Part shown: one piece after another, positions 26,468 through 35,109 of the stretch
Position numbering within the stretch: position 1 is the stretch's first letter
Layout of the letters: each line of letters begins with the position of its first letter
NCBI GenBank assembly: GCA_051653625.1
Contig: JBOFWM010000063.1
Span: forward strand, 44,004 to 108,003
Reading direction: 5' to 3'
From: SFDP01 sp051653625
GTDB lineage: Bacteria > Bacillota > Clostridia > Lachnospirales > Lachnospiraceae
Length of the DNA stretch: 64,000 bases
The notes under the pieces: model-generated
Database searches by the model: none
What the model was told of the DNA's origin: nothing
The model's input: only the letters and a program-made list of their open reading frames with translations
Translations under genes and position numbers: made by a program

Positions 26468-28150
26468 ATGTTAAATTATAATAGATATAAAAAAAATCCA
26501 GTTGTAGAAAATTTTGATCGTACATGGCCGGATAGAGAAATTGAGAAAGCACCAATTTGGTGTAGTGTAGATTTACGCGATGGAAATCAAGCATTAATAG
26601 ATCCTATGGTTGTAGAGGAAAAAATTGAAATGTTTGAACATCTTGTTAAACTTGGATTTAAAGAAATTGAAATAGGATTTCCAGCAGCTAGTCAAATTGA
26701 GTTTGATTATTTAAGACAATTGGTTGAACGAAATATGATTCCAGATGATGTATGCGTTCAAGTACTTACACAATGTAGAGAAGAATTAATTGAACGTACT
26801 TTTGAAGCAATCGAAGGTTGCAAACAAGTTATTGTACATATTTATAATTCAACTTCCACTTTGCAAAGAGAAGTAGTGTTTGGTATGGAAAGAGAAGAAA
26901 TAATTGAGATTGCCGTTAAGGGAACAAAGATGGTAAAAGAGCGAGCAAAAAATTTTGATGGAGTAATACGATTAGAGTATTCCCCAGAAAGTTTTACAGG
27001 AACAGAACTAGATTTTGCATTAGAGATTTGTACAGCTGTTCAAAAAACATGGGAAGCAACAAAAGAAAATCCGATTATTCTTAATTTACCATCTACTGTA
27101 GAAATGAATACTCCGAATGTATATGCGGATCAAATTGAATGGATGCATCGTCATTTTGAAAATCGTGAATCTATTATTCTGAGTATCCATCCACATAATG
27201 ATAGGGGTACTGGGGTAGCATCTGCAGAGTTAGCGATTTTGGCTGGAGCAGATCGAGTAGAAGGAACATTATTTGGCAATGGAGAAAGAACAGGAAATGT
27301 AGATATTTTAAACATTGCATATAATATGTTTTCACAAGGAATTAATCCAATGTTACATTTAGAACATGTAAATGAAAGCATTGAACTTTATGAACGTTGT
27401 TGTAAAATACCAATTCATCCAAGACATCCATATGCAGGAAAACTTGTCTTTACTGCTTTTTCTGGGTCACATCAAGATGCGATTAATAAAGGTGTTAAAG
27501 CAATGAAGGATCGAGAAGGTTCCTACTGGCAAGTACCTTATTTACCAATTGATCCATCTGATATTGGAAGAGAGTATGAACCAATTGTACGTATCAATTC
27601 ACAATCAGGAAAAGGTGGTGTTGCCTTTGTAATGGATACATATTTTGGTTTTAAATTACCAAAAGGAATGCATAAGGAGTTTGCGAACATTATACAAAGT
27701 ATTTCAGAGGCAAAAGGCGAAGTTTCTCCTGAAGAAATTATGGAAGCCTTTAGAGTTCATTATTTGAACCAAAAAGAACCAATTCATTTTAAGAAATTAA
27801 GAATGGATGATTTGAGTGGTATTGCAACAGCTGAATTTGATACGAGAGTAACAGTACATTATACGTTGCATGGAAAAGAAAAAGTCTTTGAAGCAACAGG
27901 AAATGGACCGATTGATGCTGTACAACGTGGATTCTTGGAGTCGTTAGGTCTAGATATTAAAATTTTAGATTATCAAGAACATGCATTACAATCTGGTTCT
28001 AATTCTCAAGCAGCAGCATATATTCATGTGCTGGATACGAAGTCAGGACGTACAACTTTTGGTGTAGGAGTGAGTTCTAATATTACAAGAGCTTCTATTC
28101 GTGGTATTTTTTCTGCAATTAATCGATTGGAATTGGGAAAAGAATTATAG
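26468..28150 (+). CDS. leuA: 2-isopropylmalate synthase
   Basis: 560 residues, the longer LeuA2 type. The HMGL-like TIM barrel shows DLRDGNQALIDPM, the metal-binding HPHNDRGTG and the GNGERTGNVD motif; the C-terminal 130 residues form the leucine-binding regulatory domain. It condenses acetyl-CoA with 2-oxoisovalerate. It starts 3 bases after the HPr gene. Other leu genes are not in the window, and no T-box leader was seen. A terminator follows. Confidence 0.96.
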   Translation: MLNYNRYKKNPVVENFDRTWPDREIEKAPIWCSVDLRDGNQALIDPMVVEEKIEMFEHLVKLGFKEIEIGFPAASQIEFDYLRQLVERNMIPDDVCVQVLTQCREELIERTFEAIEGCKQVIVHIYNSTSTLQREVVFGMEREEIIEIAVKGTKMVKERAKNFDGVIRLEYSPESFTGTELDFALEICTAVQKTWEATKENPIILNLPSTVEMNTPNVYADQIEWMHRHFENRESIILSIHPHNDRGTGVASAELAILAGADRVEGTLFGNGERTGNVDILNIAYNMFSQGINPMLHLEHVNESIELYERCCKIPIHPRHPYAGKLVFTAFSGSHQDAINKGVKAMKDREGSYWQVPYLPIDPSDIGREYEPIVRINSQSGKGGVAFVMDTYFGFKLPKGMHKEFANIIQSISEAKGEVSPEEIMEAFRVHYLNQKEPIHFKKLRMDDLSGIATAEFDTRVTVHYTLHGKEKVFEATGNGPIDAVQRGFLESLGLDIKILDYQEHALQSGSNSQAAAYIHVLDTKSGRTTFGVGVSSNITRASIRGIFSAINRLELGKEL

Positions 28151-28161
28151 AGAATTTAATG

Positions 28162-28192
28162 AAAAAGACGTCAAACTTCTGACGTCTTTTTC
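28162..28192. terminator. Bidirectional intrinsic terminator
   Basis: AAAAAGACGTCA pairs with TGACGTCTTTTT (12-bp perfect stem, 6-base loop) between the convergent leuA and RpiR-type genes. Confidence 0.92.
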
Positions 28193-28214
28193 GTTATAGA
28201 AAAGTTTAAAAGAG

Positions 28215-29072
28215 TTATTTTGGTCGTGTAATGTGAGGTTTATCAATATGTGTTCGATTGAGTTGTTCAATGAAATAATCATATTGTGTACTTGCATAGC
28301 ATACAAATAAAATGTCAACAATATTTAATTGAGAAATTCTAGAAGACATGGCGCCACTACGGAAGGTTGATTCGGAAGCGGCAATATATAAATTATAAGT
28401 AGCAAGATCCGCAATTGCAGATGAAGCATATCTTGTAATAGCAATACTAGGTGTATTATTGGATTGTAACTCTTTTATACATGTTACCATTTCTTCTGTT
28501 TCACCAGAATATGAGAAGATGATTGCTACATCCGTATCTTTAGAATTATAGGCTTGGAGTCTTTGAGAATGATAATCGTCATTAATAATACAAGCTTTAT
28601 TTAATCTTAAAAATTTCAAATAAAAATCTTTTGCAACACAGAGAGATGCACCAATTCCAAATAGTAAAATGCGATTTGACTTACTTAATAAATCAACACA
28701 TTTATGAATAGTTTGCGGATCTAAAAGATTTTTTGTATCTTCTAAACATACAATATTTTTATATGTTGTTTTTTCAATAATCTGTTCAATACTATCTTCG
28801 CGTGCTATTTCAGCACGCTCTTTTTCTAATGTTTGTTCACGTAATGCAAGTTCATAAATCATAGAACGTCTAAAATCTTTGTATCCTGAAAAACCAATAC
28901 GTTTACACATACGAATGATAGTAGAAGGAGAAGAAAATGTTTTAGTTGCTAATTGATAAATGGATAAATCCATAATAGATGCAGGAAATTGTAATAAATA
29001 TTCAATAATTAGTTTTTCTGTCATACTTGCAGTACTTTTGCTTTCTCTTAATCGTATTAATGCACTATGCAT
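28215..29072 (-). CDS. RpiR-family regulator of the MurNAc operon
   Basis: 285 residues: an N-terminal RpiR helix-turn-helix (about 1-75, LATKTFSSPSTIIRMCKRIGFSGYKDF is its core) and a SIS sugar-phosphate domain (about 110-250). The start at 29072 has AAGGAG 7 bases upstream; a longer open frame exists but lacks this. Divergent to murQ-murP-mupG, so it most likely senses MurNAc-6-phosphate as MurR does. It has its own promoter facing away from murQ. Confidence 0.85.
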   Translation of the reverse strand: MHSALIRLRESKSTASMTEKLIIEYLLQFPASIMDLSIYQLATKTFSSPSTIIRMCKRIGFSGYKDFRRSMIYELALREQTLEKERAEIAREDSIEQIIEKTTYKNIVCLEDTKNLLDPQTIHKCVDLLSKSNRILLFGIGASLCVAKDFYLKFLRLNKACIINDDYHSQRLQAYNSKDTDVAIIFSYSGETEEMVTCIKELQSNNTPSIAITRYASSAIADLATYNLYIAASESTFRSGAMSSRISQLNIVDILFVCYASTQYDYFIEQLNRTHIDKPHITRPK

Positions 29073-29102
29073 AAGATTCTCCTTTTTCATCGTTCTTTGT
29101 TT

Positions 29103-29131
29103 ATGATACGAATATGCAATGTATTTGTCAA
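29103..29131 (-). promoter_or_regulatory. Promoter of the RpiR-type regulator
   Basis: Read on the minus strand: TTGACA (29131-29126), 17 bases, TATCAT (29108-29103), 31 bases before the gene. Both hexamers and the spacer length equal those of the murQ promoter. Confidence 0.75.
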
Positions 29132-29221
29132 TGATATGAAAACAGAAAAAAGAAATATATATCATAAAGTGTCAGAATTTTCGTTTTATATATGTAAAAA
29201 AAACAAAATATAAAACAAAGT

Positions 29222-29237
29222 TTCATACATATATGAA
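29222..29237. promoter_or_regulatory. Candidate operator upstream of murQ
   Basis: Inverted repeat TTCATA-CATA-TATGAA directly upstream of the murQ -35 element at 29242. A possible site for the divergent RpiR-type regulator. Confidence 0.45.
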
Positions 29238-29241
29238 TTCG

Positions 29242-29270
29242 TTGACACAAAGTGTTAGAAAAATTATCAT
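29242..29270 (+). promoter_or_regulatory. Promoter of murQ-murP-mupG
   Basis: TTGACA (29242-29247), 17-base spacer, TATCAT (29265-29270), 33 bases before the murQ start. Confidence 0.8.
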
Positions 29271-29302
29271 TAACATATAATTAGAAGGAAGGTGGTGTAA
29301 AA

Positions 29303-30196
29303 ATGTTAGATTTACAAAAAATGACAACTGAAACACGTAATCAAAACACATTAAATTTAGATACCATGACACCTTTAGAAGTAATAAGTGCTATGAATAA
29401 AGAAGATGCAATTGTTCCTAAAGTAATTGAGGGAATATTACCACAAATTGCAACATTAGTTGAATGGGTAATCGAAGGTTTTTTGAAAGGAGGAAGATTA
29501 ATTTATATAGGTGCTGGTACAAGTGGGCGCCTTGGTGTATTGGACGCAGCGGAATGTCCGCCAACATTTGGAGTACCTTCAACTATGGTAGTAGGATTGA
29601 TTGCAGGAGGAGAACGTGCATTTATTCAAGCGGTTGAGGGGGCCGAAGACAATAAAGAGTTGGGAAAACAAGATTTGATTAATATTAAATTGACCCAAAA
29701 TGATGTTGTAGTTGGAATCGCAGCAAGTGGAAGAACGCCGTATGTATTAGGTGCATTAGAATATGCAAATAATTTAGGGGTACATACAGCAGCAATATCT
29801 TGTAATGGAAATAGTGAAGTTGGTAAAAAAGCAGAATTAGCAATTGAAGCAGTTGTTGGACCTGAGGTATTAACGGGATCTACAAGATTAAAAGCAGGTA
29901 CTGCACAAAAAATGATTTTAAATATGATTTCAACAGCATCTATGGTTGGAATTGGAAAATCATATGAAAATTTAATGATTGATGTAATGTTGACAAATAA
30001 AAAACTTCATGTTCGTGCTGAAAATATCGTAATAGAGGCGACAGGAGTTACACGAAAAGAAGCACAAATAGCCCTTGAACAGGCAGAGGGTAGTGCAAAA
30101 GTGGCAATTGCAATGTTATTGATATCGTGTGATGCAAAAGAAGCAAGGGAAAAATTAGAGTATGTAAAAGGGCATGTACGTAAGGCACTTAACTAA
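29303..30196 (+). CDS. murQ: N-acetylmuramic acid 6-phosphate etherase
   Basis: 297 residues of the SIS family with the MurQ signature GAGTSGRLGVLDAAECPPTFG-type segment near residue 70 (key residues T, S, R, D, E, C, P, P) and a C-terminal UBA-like region. It removes lactate from MurNAc-6-P to give GlcNAc-6-P in the cytoplasm. First gene of an operon with the MurNAc PTS and MupG. Confidence 0.96.
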   Translation: MLDLQKMTTETRNQNTLNLDTMTPLEVISAMNKEDAIVPKVIEGILPQIATLVEWVIEGFLKGGRLIYIGAGTSGRLGVLDAAECPPTFGVPSTMVVGLIAGGERAFIQAVEGAEDNKELGKQDLINIKLTQNDVVVGIAASGRTPYVLGALEYANNLGVHTAAISCNGNSEVGKKAELAIEAVVGPEVLTGSTRLKAGTAQKMILNMISTASMVGIGKSYENLMIDVMLTNKKLHVRAENIVIEATGVTRKEAQIALEQAEGSAKVAIAMLLISCDAKEAREKLEYVKGHVRKALN

Positions 30197-30235
30197 ATGT
30201 TAAAAGATAACAATAAAAAATGGGAGGTGTTTTTA

Positions 30236-31663
30236 ATGACAAATCAAGAATTATCATTAAAGATTTTAGAGTATGTAGGTGGAAAAGAAAATGTGATTAG
30301 TGCAGCAAATTGCATGACAAGATTACGGTTGAAATTACATGATCGTTCTTTAGTTCAAATGGAGAAATTAAAAAATCAAGAAGAAGTACTTGGAGTAGTA
30401 GATGATACTATATTGCAAGTAGTTCTTGGACCAGGAAAAGCAAGAAAAGTATGTGACCTTTTTATTACAAATGCTAATTTGAAACAAATGGATGAAAAGG
30501 AATCATCCGATTGGCAAGAAAACAAACAGGCAATAAAAGAGACTCAAACAGATAGTTCACTAAAACGTTGTTTAAGATTAATTGCAAACATTTTTATTCC
30601 TATGATCCCAGCAATTATTGCAGCAGGATTATTTAATGGATTAGCAAGTTTGATGGGGCAGGTTTGGCCGACACAAATTGCAGATAAAGTAGGAATTATT
30701 TATATTATTAATCAATTATTTAGCTTATTTGGAGCAGCATTTTTAGGTTATTTTGCAATTTACACAGGTATTAATGCTGCGAAACAATTTGGTGCAACAC
30801 CTGCATTAGGTGGAATGATAGGTGGAATTTCAATTGGAGCACAAATTGTAACTATTTCTACAGCACTAGGTCTCTATAATGCAGAAGTTCCATTAGAATC
30901 CATTTTGACTACTGGAAAAGGTGGAATTATAGGAGTTATCATTGGAGTATTTATTTTAGCAAAAGTAGAAACCTTTTTACGAAAAATTGTACCGGATGTA
31001 CTTGATTTAATTGTAACTCCATTAGTATCGTTAATAATAGTTGGAATAGTATATGTATTTATTTTAATGCCAGTTACAGGGTTTGTATCAGATATTTTAG
31101 TGCAAGTATTAGGATTAATTATTAATTCTACAAATCCAGTTATAGCAGTAATTTCAGGATATGTTTTAGCGGCAGTATTTTTGCCTATGGTTTTATTAGG
31201 ACTGCATCACGGATTAATTCCTATTTATGCAATTCAGTTAGAAGCAATGGGAGGTGTTTCGCTTTTTCCAGTTTTAGCGATGGCAGGAGCTGGTCAAGTG
31301 GGCGCAGCAATTGCAATCTATTTTAAAGCGAAAAAAGGAAATAATATACGACTACAAAAAACCATTATTGGTGCGTTGCCAGCTGGTCTGTTAGGCGTAG
31401 GAGAACCGTTGATCTATGGTGTAACCTTACCACTTGGAAAACCATTTATTACGGCTGGTTTAGGAGCAGGATTTGGTGGAGCATTTGTCATGTTGATGGG
31501 AGTAACAGCAAGTGCTTGGGGACCTTCTGGGCTTGTAGCTATTCCATTGATGCAAACACCAATGTTAATGTTATACTTCTTCTTAGGGTTAGTTATTTCA
31601 TACATAATGGGATTTATTATTACATGGTTTGGAATCAAAGAGAAGGATGTAAATAATGTTTAA
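30236..31663 (+). CDS. murP: PTS MurNAc-type transporter, EIIBC
   Basis: 475 residues: an N-terminal EIIB domain with the phosphorylated Cys26 (AANCMTRLRL) and a C-terminal EIIC membrane domain of the glucose/sucrose superfamily (about 110-470, with GLGEPLIYGV-type motif GVGEPLIYG). There is no EIIA domain, which must be supplied in trans as for E. coli MurP. The frame is open from 30197 but GGAGGT lies 7 bases before the ATG at 30236. Substrate MurNAc or MurNAc-GlcNAc is inferred from murQ and mupG. Confidence 0.85.
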   Translation: MTNQELSLKILEYVGGKENVISAANCMTRLRLKLHDRSLVQMEKLKNQEEVLGVVDDTILQVVLGPGKARKVCDLFITNANLKQMDEKESSDWQENKQAIKETQTDSSLKRCLRLIANIFIPMIPAIIAAGLFNGLASLMGQVWPTQIADKVGIIYIINQLFSLFGAAFLGYFAIYTGINAAKQFGATPALGGMIGGISIGAQIVTISTALGLYNAEVPLESILTTGKGGIIGVIIGVFILAKVETFLRKIVPDVLDLIVTPLVSLIIVGIVYVFILMPVTGFVSDILVQVLGLIINSTNPVIAVISGYVLAAVFLPMVLLGLHHGLIPIYAIQLEAMGGVSLFPVLAMAGAGQVGAAIAIYFKAKKGNNIRLQKTIIGALPAGLLGVGEPLIYGVTLPLGKPFITAGLGAGFGGAFVMLMGVTASAWGPSGLVAIPLMQTPMLMLYFFLGLVISYIMGFIITWFGIKEKDVNNV

Positions 31664-32702
31664 GAAAAATTTAAATTTTTCAGTATACGTATCATCCATT
31701 ACGCAACAGCAAGAAATGCTGTTGCGTAATGCAAATAAAGATATGATAGTATTTGTTTCATTGCATATCGAAGAAGAGTTTAGCAAGGATTATGTGAAGC
31801 AAGTAGAAGAAATGTGTGTGTTTTTGAACAAAAATGGATTTCGAATCATCGCAGATGTTTCTTGCAAAACAAAAGTACAATTTAATGAAGAAAATTTAGT
31901 GAATTTGGCTCGTAGATTAAACCTTTGGGCTTTGCGAATGGACTATGGAATATCAGATAAAGAAATGCAGTATATTGCAATGCATATGCCGATTGTATTA
32001 AATGCATCCACAATTGATAAAAAAAATGCAAAAAATATGATTCAAAATGGGGCTAATGTATATGCAATGCATAATTTTTATCCACGTCCAGAAACGGGGT
32101 TAGATGTAGCATATTTTCTTGAATCTAATAGTATGTTACGTGAATTAGGAATGAAAGTATTCGCATTTATACCAGGAGATTGTCTTCTGAGAGGCCCTTT
32201 GTACGAAACATTACCGACATTAGAGCATCATCGAAATATGTCACCATACGTTTGCTGGATGGAGCATAGCATACTTTTTGGTACATCAGATGTATTTGTA
32301 GCAGATCCGCTCTTAAGTAAAAAGGAAGAAGAATATATTAAAACATATTTAGAGGAAAAGATTGTTTCTATACCAGTAACTTTAGACAAATCATATCAAT
32401 ATTTATATGGAATGATTTTTACAAATAGAGTAGATTCACCGTCAAATATCATACGATTTGCAGAAAGTCGTGAATATGCAACAAAAGGGAAAGTGATTAA
32501 TCCTTATAATTGCATTGAGCGTATGAAGGGGAGTATCACAATTGATAATATAGAATATGGAAGATATTCAGGAGAAGTACAAATTGTATGTGATGATTTT
32601 GAAGCAAATAGACGTATTAACGTAATAGGAAGTGTAAAAAGTGCGTATTTATCAATACTATCATGTGTTAAGAGAAATGAAAAATTTATGCTTGTTAAAT
32701 AA
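31656..32702 (+). CDS. mupG: 6-phospho-N-acetylmuramidase MupG (DUF871)
   Basis: 348 residues of the DUF871 family: a TIM-barrel part (about 1-235, with NASTIDKKNA and AMHNFYPRPETGLD) and a C-terminal beta domain. MupG of Staphylococcus cleaves MurNAc-6P-GlcNAc after PTS uptake, giving substrate for MurQ, and the operon here supports the same role. It overlaps murP by 8 bases. A perfect 15-bp inverted repeat lies inside its first 25 codons (31697-31731). Confidence 0.88.
   Translation: MFKKNLNFSVYVSSITQQQEMLLRNANKDMIVFVSLHIEEEFSKDYVKQVEEMCVFLNKNGFRIIADVSCKTKVQFNEENLVNLARRLNLWALRMDYGISDKEMQYIAMHMPIVLNASTIDKKNAKNMIQNGANVYAMHNFYPRPETGLDVAYFLESNSMLRELGMKVFAFIPGDCLLRGPLYETLPTLEHHRNMSPYVCWMEHSILFGTSDVFVADPLLSKKEEEYIKTYLEEKIVSIPVTLDKSYQYLYGMIFTNRVDSPSNIIRFAESREYATKGKVINPYNCIERMKGSITIDNIEYGRYSGEVQIVCDDFEANRRINVIGSVKSAYLSILSCVKRNEKFMLVK
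31697..31731 (+). repeat. Perfect 15-bp inverted repeat inside mupG
   Basis: CATTACGCAACAGCA at 31697-31711 pairs exactly with TGCTGTTGCGTAATG at 31717-31731 around the loop AGAAA. It codes for residues around SITQQQEMLLRNA of MupG, starts 41 bases after the mupG ATG and has no T run, so it is not a terminator. In mRNA it would be a very stable hairpin. Confidence 0.9.
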
Positions 32703-32712
32703 TCAAAAATAG

Positions 32713-32758
32713 AAAAAGGTGTTGTTGCTTTAGAAACTGAAGCTTAACACCTTTTTTT
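32713..32758. terminator. Terminator after mupG
   Basis: AAAAAGGTGTT pairs with AACACCTTTTT; an inner stem GCTTTAG/CTGAAGC extends it after a short bulge. T run on the + strand, A run on the left, so it can also stop the convergent AraC-type gene. Confidence 0.85.
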
Positions 32759-32764
32759 TATGAA

Positions 32765-33880
32765 TTATTGTGGATTCTCTTTTTCATTAGTTTTTCGATA
32801 TTGAGATGGAGTTAAATGATACATTTTTTTGAACGTTCTTGATAAATGATCTGACGATTCATATCCAACTAGTTCAGTTATTTCGCTAATTGTGTGATTC
32901 GAATAATCAAGGTAATTTTTTGCATGTTGTAATTTTATTTTTTGTAATAAGGAAGAAAAATTTTGCCCTAAGTTTTTTTTAAACATTTTTGAAATATAAA
33001 ATTCACTATAATGAAAGACACTCGATAGTATTGTTAAATTTACTGTGGAATAATTATGGCGTACATATTGAATAATTGCAGGAAAATCAGCGCTAAAGGA
33101 ATCTTGAGTATGTTTATCATATAAATGAATTGTATTTCCAAGATCACGTAATAGGTTTATAAAGAAAATATTCATTAAATTTATAGACATTCGATTACTG
33201 AAATCATCATCATATGAAGTTTCATCAAAAATCTGTTGTACAATCTGCTGATAATCAACAGAGTTTTTTACAGTAAAAGTTAAATAATTGTTAGAATTGG
33301 AACCAAATAATGAATGTTTGAAAAATGTAGAAAGTACATCATTAGATTGAAGAATTTGCCAAAAAACAGTATTAAAAGTACTTTGTCGAATATTAAAACA
33401 AAGTACAATGCTTCCATCATCAGTGTAAATAGAATGCGGAGAATTTGGAGCAATTATAATAAGGGAACCCTCAGTGAAGGGTGTTTTTTCATCTTCAAAA
33501 AATTGAAGACATGTACCGGAATATACATAATTTATCTCAAAATAGTCATGGGTATGTAACTTTTCTCTGATAAAAGGAAGATGTATTGTAGTGAATATAT
33601 CTTTAGATTTAGGAACTATATTATTTTCTGTGACAATATCAGAGGCCCAATGTCTGAGTGCTGCAGAAATATTTACTGGTTGTGTGCAAATATGTTGATA
33701 AAATTCAGTGTCACTAAGCAATGTATCCGCACGTCTGAATTTTGGGTGTGAATCAAGATGCGAAACATTCTGCGATACGTATTTAATTATATCAAAAAAA
33801 GAAGAATAGTTATTCTTTGTTAAATATTCATTTCGTGCAATTTTTTCAATTTCTTTTAATGGTATAAAATAATCAGACAT
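32765..33880 (-). CDS. AraC-family regulator with cupin domain
   Basis: 371 residues: a variable N-terminal region, a cupin sensor domain (about 105-190, HTHDYFEINYVYSG and PNSPHSIYTDD) and a C-terminal double helix-turn-helix of AraC type (about 265-365, with the conserved VGYESSDHLSRTFKKMYHLTPSQYR core). It lies downstream of a second AraC gene on the same strand but has its own promoter. Which sugar genes it controls is not clear; the neighbouring ABC/alpha-galactosidase operon is the nearest candidate. Confidence 0.85.
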   Translation of the reverse strand: MSDYFIPLKEIEKIARNEYLTKNNYSSFFDIIKYVSQNVSHLDSHPKFRRADTLLSDTEFYQHICTQPVNISAALRHWASDIVTENNIVPKSKDIFTTIHLPFIREKLHTHDYFEINYVYSGTCLQFFEDEKTPFTEGSLIIIAPNSPHSIYTDDGSIVLCFNIRQSTFNTVFWQILQSNDVLSTFFKHSLFGSNSNNYLTFTVKNSVDYQQIVQQIFDETSYDDDFSNRMSINLMNIFFINLLRDLGNTIHLYDKHTQDSFSADFPAIIQYVRHNYSTVNLTILSSVFHYSEFYISKMFKKNLGQNFSSLLQKIKLQHAKNYLDYSNHTISEITELVGYESSDHLSRTFKKMYHLTPSQYRKTNEKENPQ

Positions 33881-33901
33881 TTTGGTAATACTCCTTACAT
33901 T

Positions 33902-33935
33902 CTTTCATTATAATATAACATATAATGAAAGACAA
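33902..33935 (-). promoter_or_regulatory. Promoter with overlapping inverted repeat
   Basis: On the minus strand TTGTCT (33935-33930), 17 bases and TATAAT (33912-33907). An 11-bp perfect inverted repeat (CTTTCATTATA 33902-33912 and TATAATGAAAG 33921-33931) covers both elements, suggesting an autoregulatory operator for the AraC-type gene at 32765-33880. Confidence 0.6.
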
Positions 33936-33978
33936 GAAAAGTCGGATGCAAAACAATTAAAATACTTTGATATTTTAC

Positions 33979-34842
33979 TTAATTATTTCCTAGTTCAATT
34001 TTTTTGTTTTCATTTCTCCATTGTCTTGGAGAAATACCATGTACTGTTTTAAATGCTCTGGAAAAATGCAATTGGTTGGAATAGCCAATTGCATTTCCAA
34101 TATCTCCAATAGATAAATCTGTAGATTTTAATAATTGATCTGCTTTTGAAATACGATATCTAATTAAAAATTCTTGAGGACTTTTTCCTATTGCATCTCT
34201 AAAGATTTTTCCAAAGTAACTTCTATTTAAATTACAAAATGTTGCAATATCTTCTACTGTAATATCATTTTGAAAATTTTGTTCTATAAAAGAAAGAGAT
34301 TCTTTGATGTAAAAATCTCGCATTTTAAAACCAGTCATTATTTTTCTTGAGGCAGAAGATTTTGTTAGTAAATCTAAAAATAAGTAACAATGTCCAATAA
34401 GATAGAATGGAGTTTCATCTGAGTGTTTAGCTATGTGAAGCATTGTATTTTTAAGTTCAAGTGAAAGATTTTTATCAAGCGAACGATAAATCGGATTATC
34501 AATAGAAAGACCAGAGATAGAAAGTGCCTCTTTAACGCGTAATCCATCAAATTCAATCCATGTATATTCCCAAGGATAATCTTTATCTGCAAAATAAGTT
34601 GTAATTTGTTTGGGAGAAATAAGAAAACCTTGCCCACTACGAATAAGGAATTCTCTAGGAATACCATTAGAATCATTTGCTATTAATGTTCCAGTGCCCG
34701 AAATTACATAGTGAAATAAATAATGATTTCTTGCATATGGACCATATGAATGTAAAGGGTCACATTGTTGCCACCCATATTGGTATAAACTTAAATCTAC
34801 AAAAACTTCATTAGGAAAAATGGAAAATAATGACTCGCTCAT
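33979..34842 (-). CDS. AraC-family regulator divergent to sugar ABC operon
   Basis: 287 residues: N-terminal AraC-type sugar-binding cupin (about 10-160, YQYGWQQCDPLHSYGPYARNHY region with the FHYVISGTG strand) and C-terminal AraC DNA-binding domain (about 185-280, ending GISPRQWRNENKK). The domain type and the divergent position make it the likely activator of the ABC-alpha-galactosidase operon. The gap between them holds a long inverted repeat and a palindrome. Confidence 0.85.
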   Translation of the reverse strand: MSESLFSIFPNEVFVDLSLYQYGWQQCDPLHSYGPYARNHYLFHYVISGTGTLIANDSNGIPREFLIRSGQGFLISPKQITTYFADKDYPWEYTWIEFDGLRVKEALSISGLSIDNPIYRSLDKNLSLELKNTMLHIAKHSDETPFYLIGHCYLFLDLLTKSSASRKIMTGFKMRDFYIKESLSFIEQNFQNDITVEDIATFCNLNRSYFGKIFRDAIGKSPQEFLIRYRISKADQLLKSTDLSIGDIGNAIGYSNQLHFSRAFKTVHGISPRQWRNENKKIELGNN

Positions 34843-34904
34843 TTAGGACTCCTTTTTAAAAAATTAATGATTTATTTATAAAGTTATATTCATTTTTTGA
34901 ATTA

Positions 34905-34961
34905 TATACCAAAATGCTAGGTAACTTCAAGTCATAAGTAGAAAAGTAGCATATTGGTATA
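34905..34961. promoter_or_regulatory. Candidate AraC operator (paired inverted sites)
   Basis: TATACCAAAATGCT (34905-34918) and AGCATATTGGTATA (34948-34961) are inverted copies matching at 13 of 14 positions, 29 bases apart. They lie between the divergent AraC gene and the ABC operon, about 45-100 bases upstream of a TATTAT -10-like element (35005-35010) that lacks a good -35, as expected for an activated promoter. Confidence 0.6.
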
Positions 34962-35053
34962 TTTTAAAGATAAAACATGTATTTTATATAAAATTGGTTT
35001 ATGATATTATTACTACACATCAAGAAGAGACATGAGTTAAACTTGAAATGAAT

Positions 35054-35071
35054 ATTAATTGGCCAATTAAT
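35054..35071. repeat. 18-bp perfect palindrome in ABC operon leader
   Basis: ATTAATTGGCCAATTAAT is fully self-complementary and lies 38 bases before the substrate-binding protein gene, probably inside the transcribed leader. It could be a repressor site or an mRNA structure. Confidence 0.6.
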
Positions 35072-35109
35072 TTCACAAACTTTTTATCCAAATAGGGAGG
35101 ATTGAAAAA

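Noticed and set aside
26466..26500. T-box or leucine leader for leuA
   Set aside because: Only 3 bases separate the HPr gene and leuA, leaving no room for a leader.
31697..31731. Hairpin in mupG as an operon terminator
   Set aside because: No T run follows, and the stem lies within an intact reading frame that continues for over 300 codons.
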